DNA from: Pachypanchax playfairii
Taxonomy: Eukaryota > Chordata > Actinopteri > Cyprinodontiformes > Aplocheilidae
Direction of reading: 5' to 3'
Assembly: GCA_006937955.1 (NCBI GenBank)
Contig: SSNP01000001.1
Coordinates: 2,991,055-3,055,054, forward strand
DNA length: 64,000 nucleotides
A program made the position numbers and the translations under genes. The notes beneath the pieces were generated by a model, which did no database searches, was not told where the DNA came from, and saw only the letters and a list, made by a program, of their open reading frames with translations. Shown in pieces: positions 62,948 to 64,000 of this stretch (position 1 is the first letter of the stretch; the number at the start of each line of letters is the position of its first letter).

Positions 62948-64000
62948 ACTCTTTGGTCCAAAAACACCTAATACACAGTAGGGTTGCATATCGGCATGTT
63001 CCTGCACATGAATTGAAATAGATCATGTTCATTCCAGTTTCTCATCATGTAGAAACATTTTAAGCACCTGCGTATACTGAAAAAATACTGTGAATAACTT
63101 TCTAAAGCCTAGTTTTTTAATAAACACATCAGAGTCATCCATTATTTCAGATATATTGATATATTTACTTCTTAGTCATCCTAATCAAAGCATTCCTTTG
63201 CCATAACCTTCATCCATTTTGTAGCGAGTTTCAGTTAAGAATAAATATTTTATAAAAACTTTAACTAAAATAAGAGAAAACAAATCACAGAGCATAACCC
63301 TAACTGTAAGTATTTTTAATCAGCACATGCTGTTGACCGAAACGTAACATCTTAGGAACTTTTTAAAGGTCTAATCCACCAGAAACACTGTACAGTTCCC
63401 AGAACTTCATCCCAGTTCTAAATCATGTCCTGGGCGACCCATTCTGGACCCACCGAACCCAGATGTGTGAAAACAGAAAGAATCCCAGTGATCATGAAGT
63501 GTTAATGTAACGGCTTCAATTCATCACAGCACAAAATACATTCATGCTCTAATAAGTTCATATGTGTTCAATATGTACAATATATAAATGTATTATTTTG
63601 TATATAGACAAACATATATTTAAAACTTCTACTGTTTGCAGTTACAAAAAATACTGTGTTCTGAAAGTGCTGAGGGGGATTTTGGTTGTTATTTCTGGTT
63701 CTAAACATTAAACACTGACTTCAGTCAGTTTATTTTTTGTTATCACCACCTAATTATTATTATTATTTGATCTTTTGAAAAAAGTCTTCAAGCTTTGAAA
63801 TCTCTTACCATTTAAATGTTGTTTTTGTTTTTAAGGAAGTGGTCTTACACATCTTGGATTTTATTTACTTGTCTTTTCAAATATGTTTTGAAGTATATTG
63901 TACTGTAATTACTCATTTTTACATGACATCTAGTAAATGAGGCAAGGGTGTTTTATTATCTTTGAATTCTCACAGTAAAACACTGGTCCCGATAAATAGA

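Larger units (their letters stand above)
60770..64000 (+). other. dlgap2: 3' flank or untranslated region
   Basis: No coding exon is seen after the stop at 60769. Possible poly(A) signals AATAAA are at 63119-63124 and 63240-63245, but nothing fixes which, if any, is used. The interval contains two inverted-repeat elements (61444-62000 and 62481-62947) and a 39-N gap. Confidence 0.5.

Overview
The window reads as nuclear DNA of a bony fish, most likely a percomorph teleost. It is AT-rich, has large introns with GT/AG junctions, carries intact Tc1-family transposons of the kind common in fish, and has several fish-type interspersed repeats and CA microsatellites. Only one cellular gene is supported. 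It lies on the + strand and occupies roughly the last third of the window.

The gene encodes a disks-large-associated protein (SAPAP/GKAP family), most like DLGAP2, a postsynaptic scaffold. Five coding exons join in frame: 42485-43632 (ATG at 42556), 53627-53844, 54811-54964, 56778-56997 and 59958-60769. Together they give 826 codons and a stop. Exons 1-4 carry recognisable DLGAP sequence, including three repeats of the type that bind the guanylate-kinase domain of PSD-95. Exon 5 does not match the DLGAP C-terminus I know: it has no GKAP homology domain and no SHANK-binding tail. Instead it encodes about 270 residues with a predicted coiled coil and two motifs resembling dynein-light-chain (LC8) sites. 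It is either an unusual or alternative terminal exon, or part of something I do not recognise.

The 42 kb upstream hold no supported coding exon and are probably 5' intron or upstream sequence. They contain two full-length Tc1 elements (5300-6901 and 13820-15420) that encode identical 340-residue transposases with the full DDE triad. A third Tc1 locus (32548-34688) is a palindrome of two 1070-bp half-elements around one N. There is also a decayed L2-type LINE fragment (about 3700-4600), a three-unit array of 326 bp plus CA repeats with telomere-like motifs (25428-26407) that has an inverted single copy at about 16133-16420, and several SINE-like tails.

The most distinctive feature is a scatter of non-autonomous elements with terminal inverted repeats that sit in TTAA (7218-7774, 12627-13201, 37693-38387, 45741-46207, 46255-46838, 62481-62947). 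The one at 37693-38387 starts with the TTAAAGGRR motif, has 209/215-bp inverted repeats, and still holds the first codons of a THAP zinc-finger protein. That points to the Kolobok superfamily. Two further inverted-repeat elements (35713-36401 and 61444-62000) are of less certain type.

The assembly has breaks at 33618 (1 N), 39135-39144 (10 N), 50079 (1 N) and 61854-61892 (39 N). The two single-N sites sit in the middle of an inverted and a direct duplication respectively, and both look like gap-closing artefacts.
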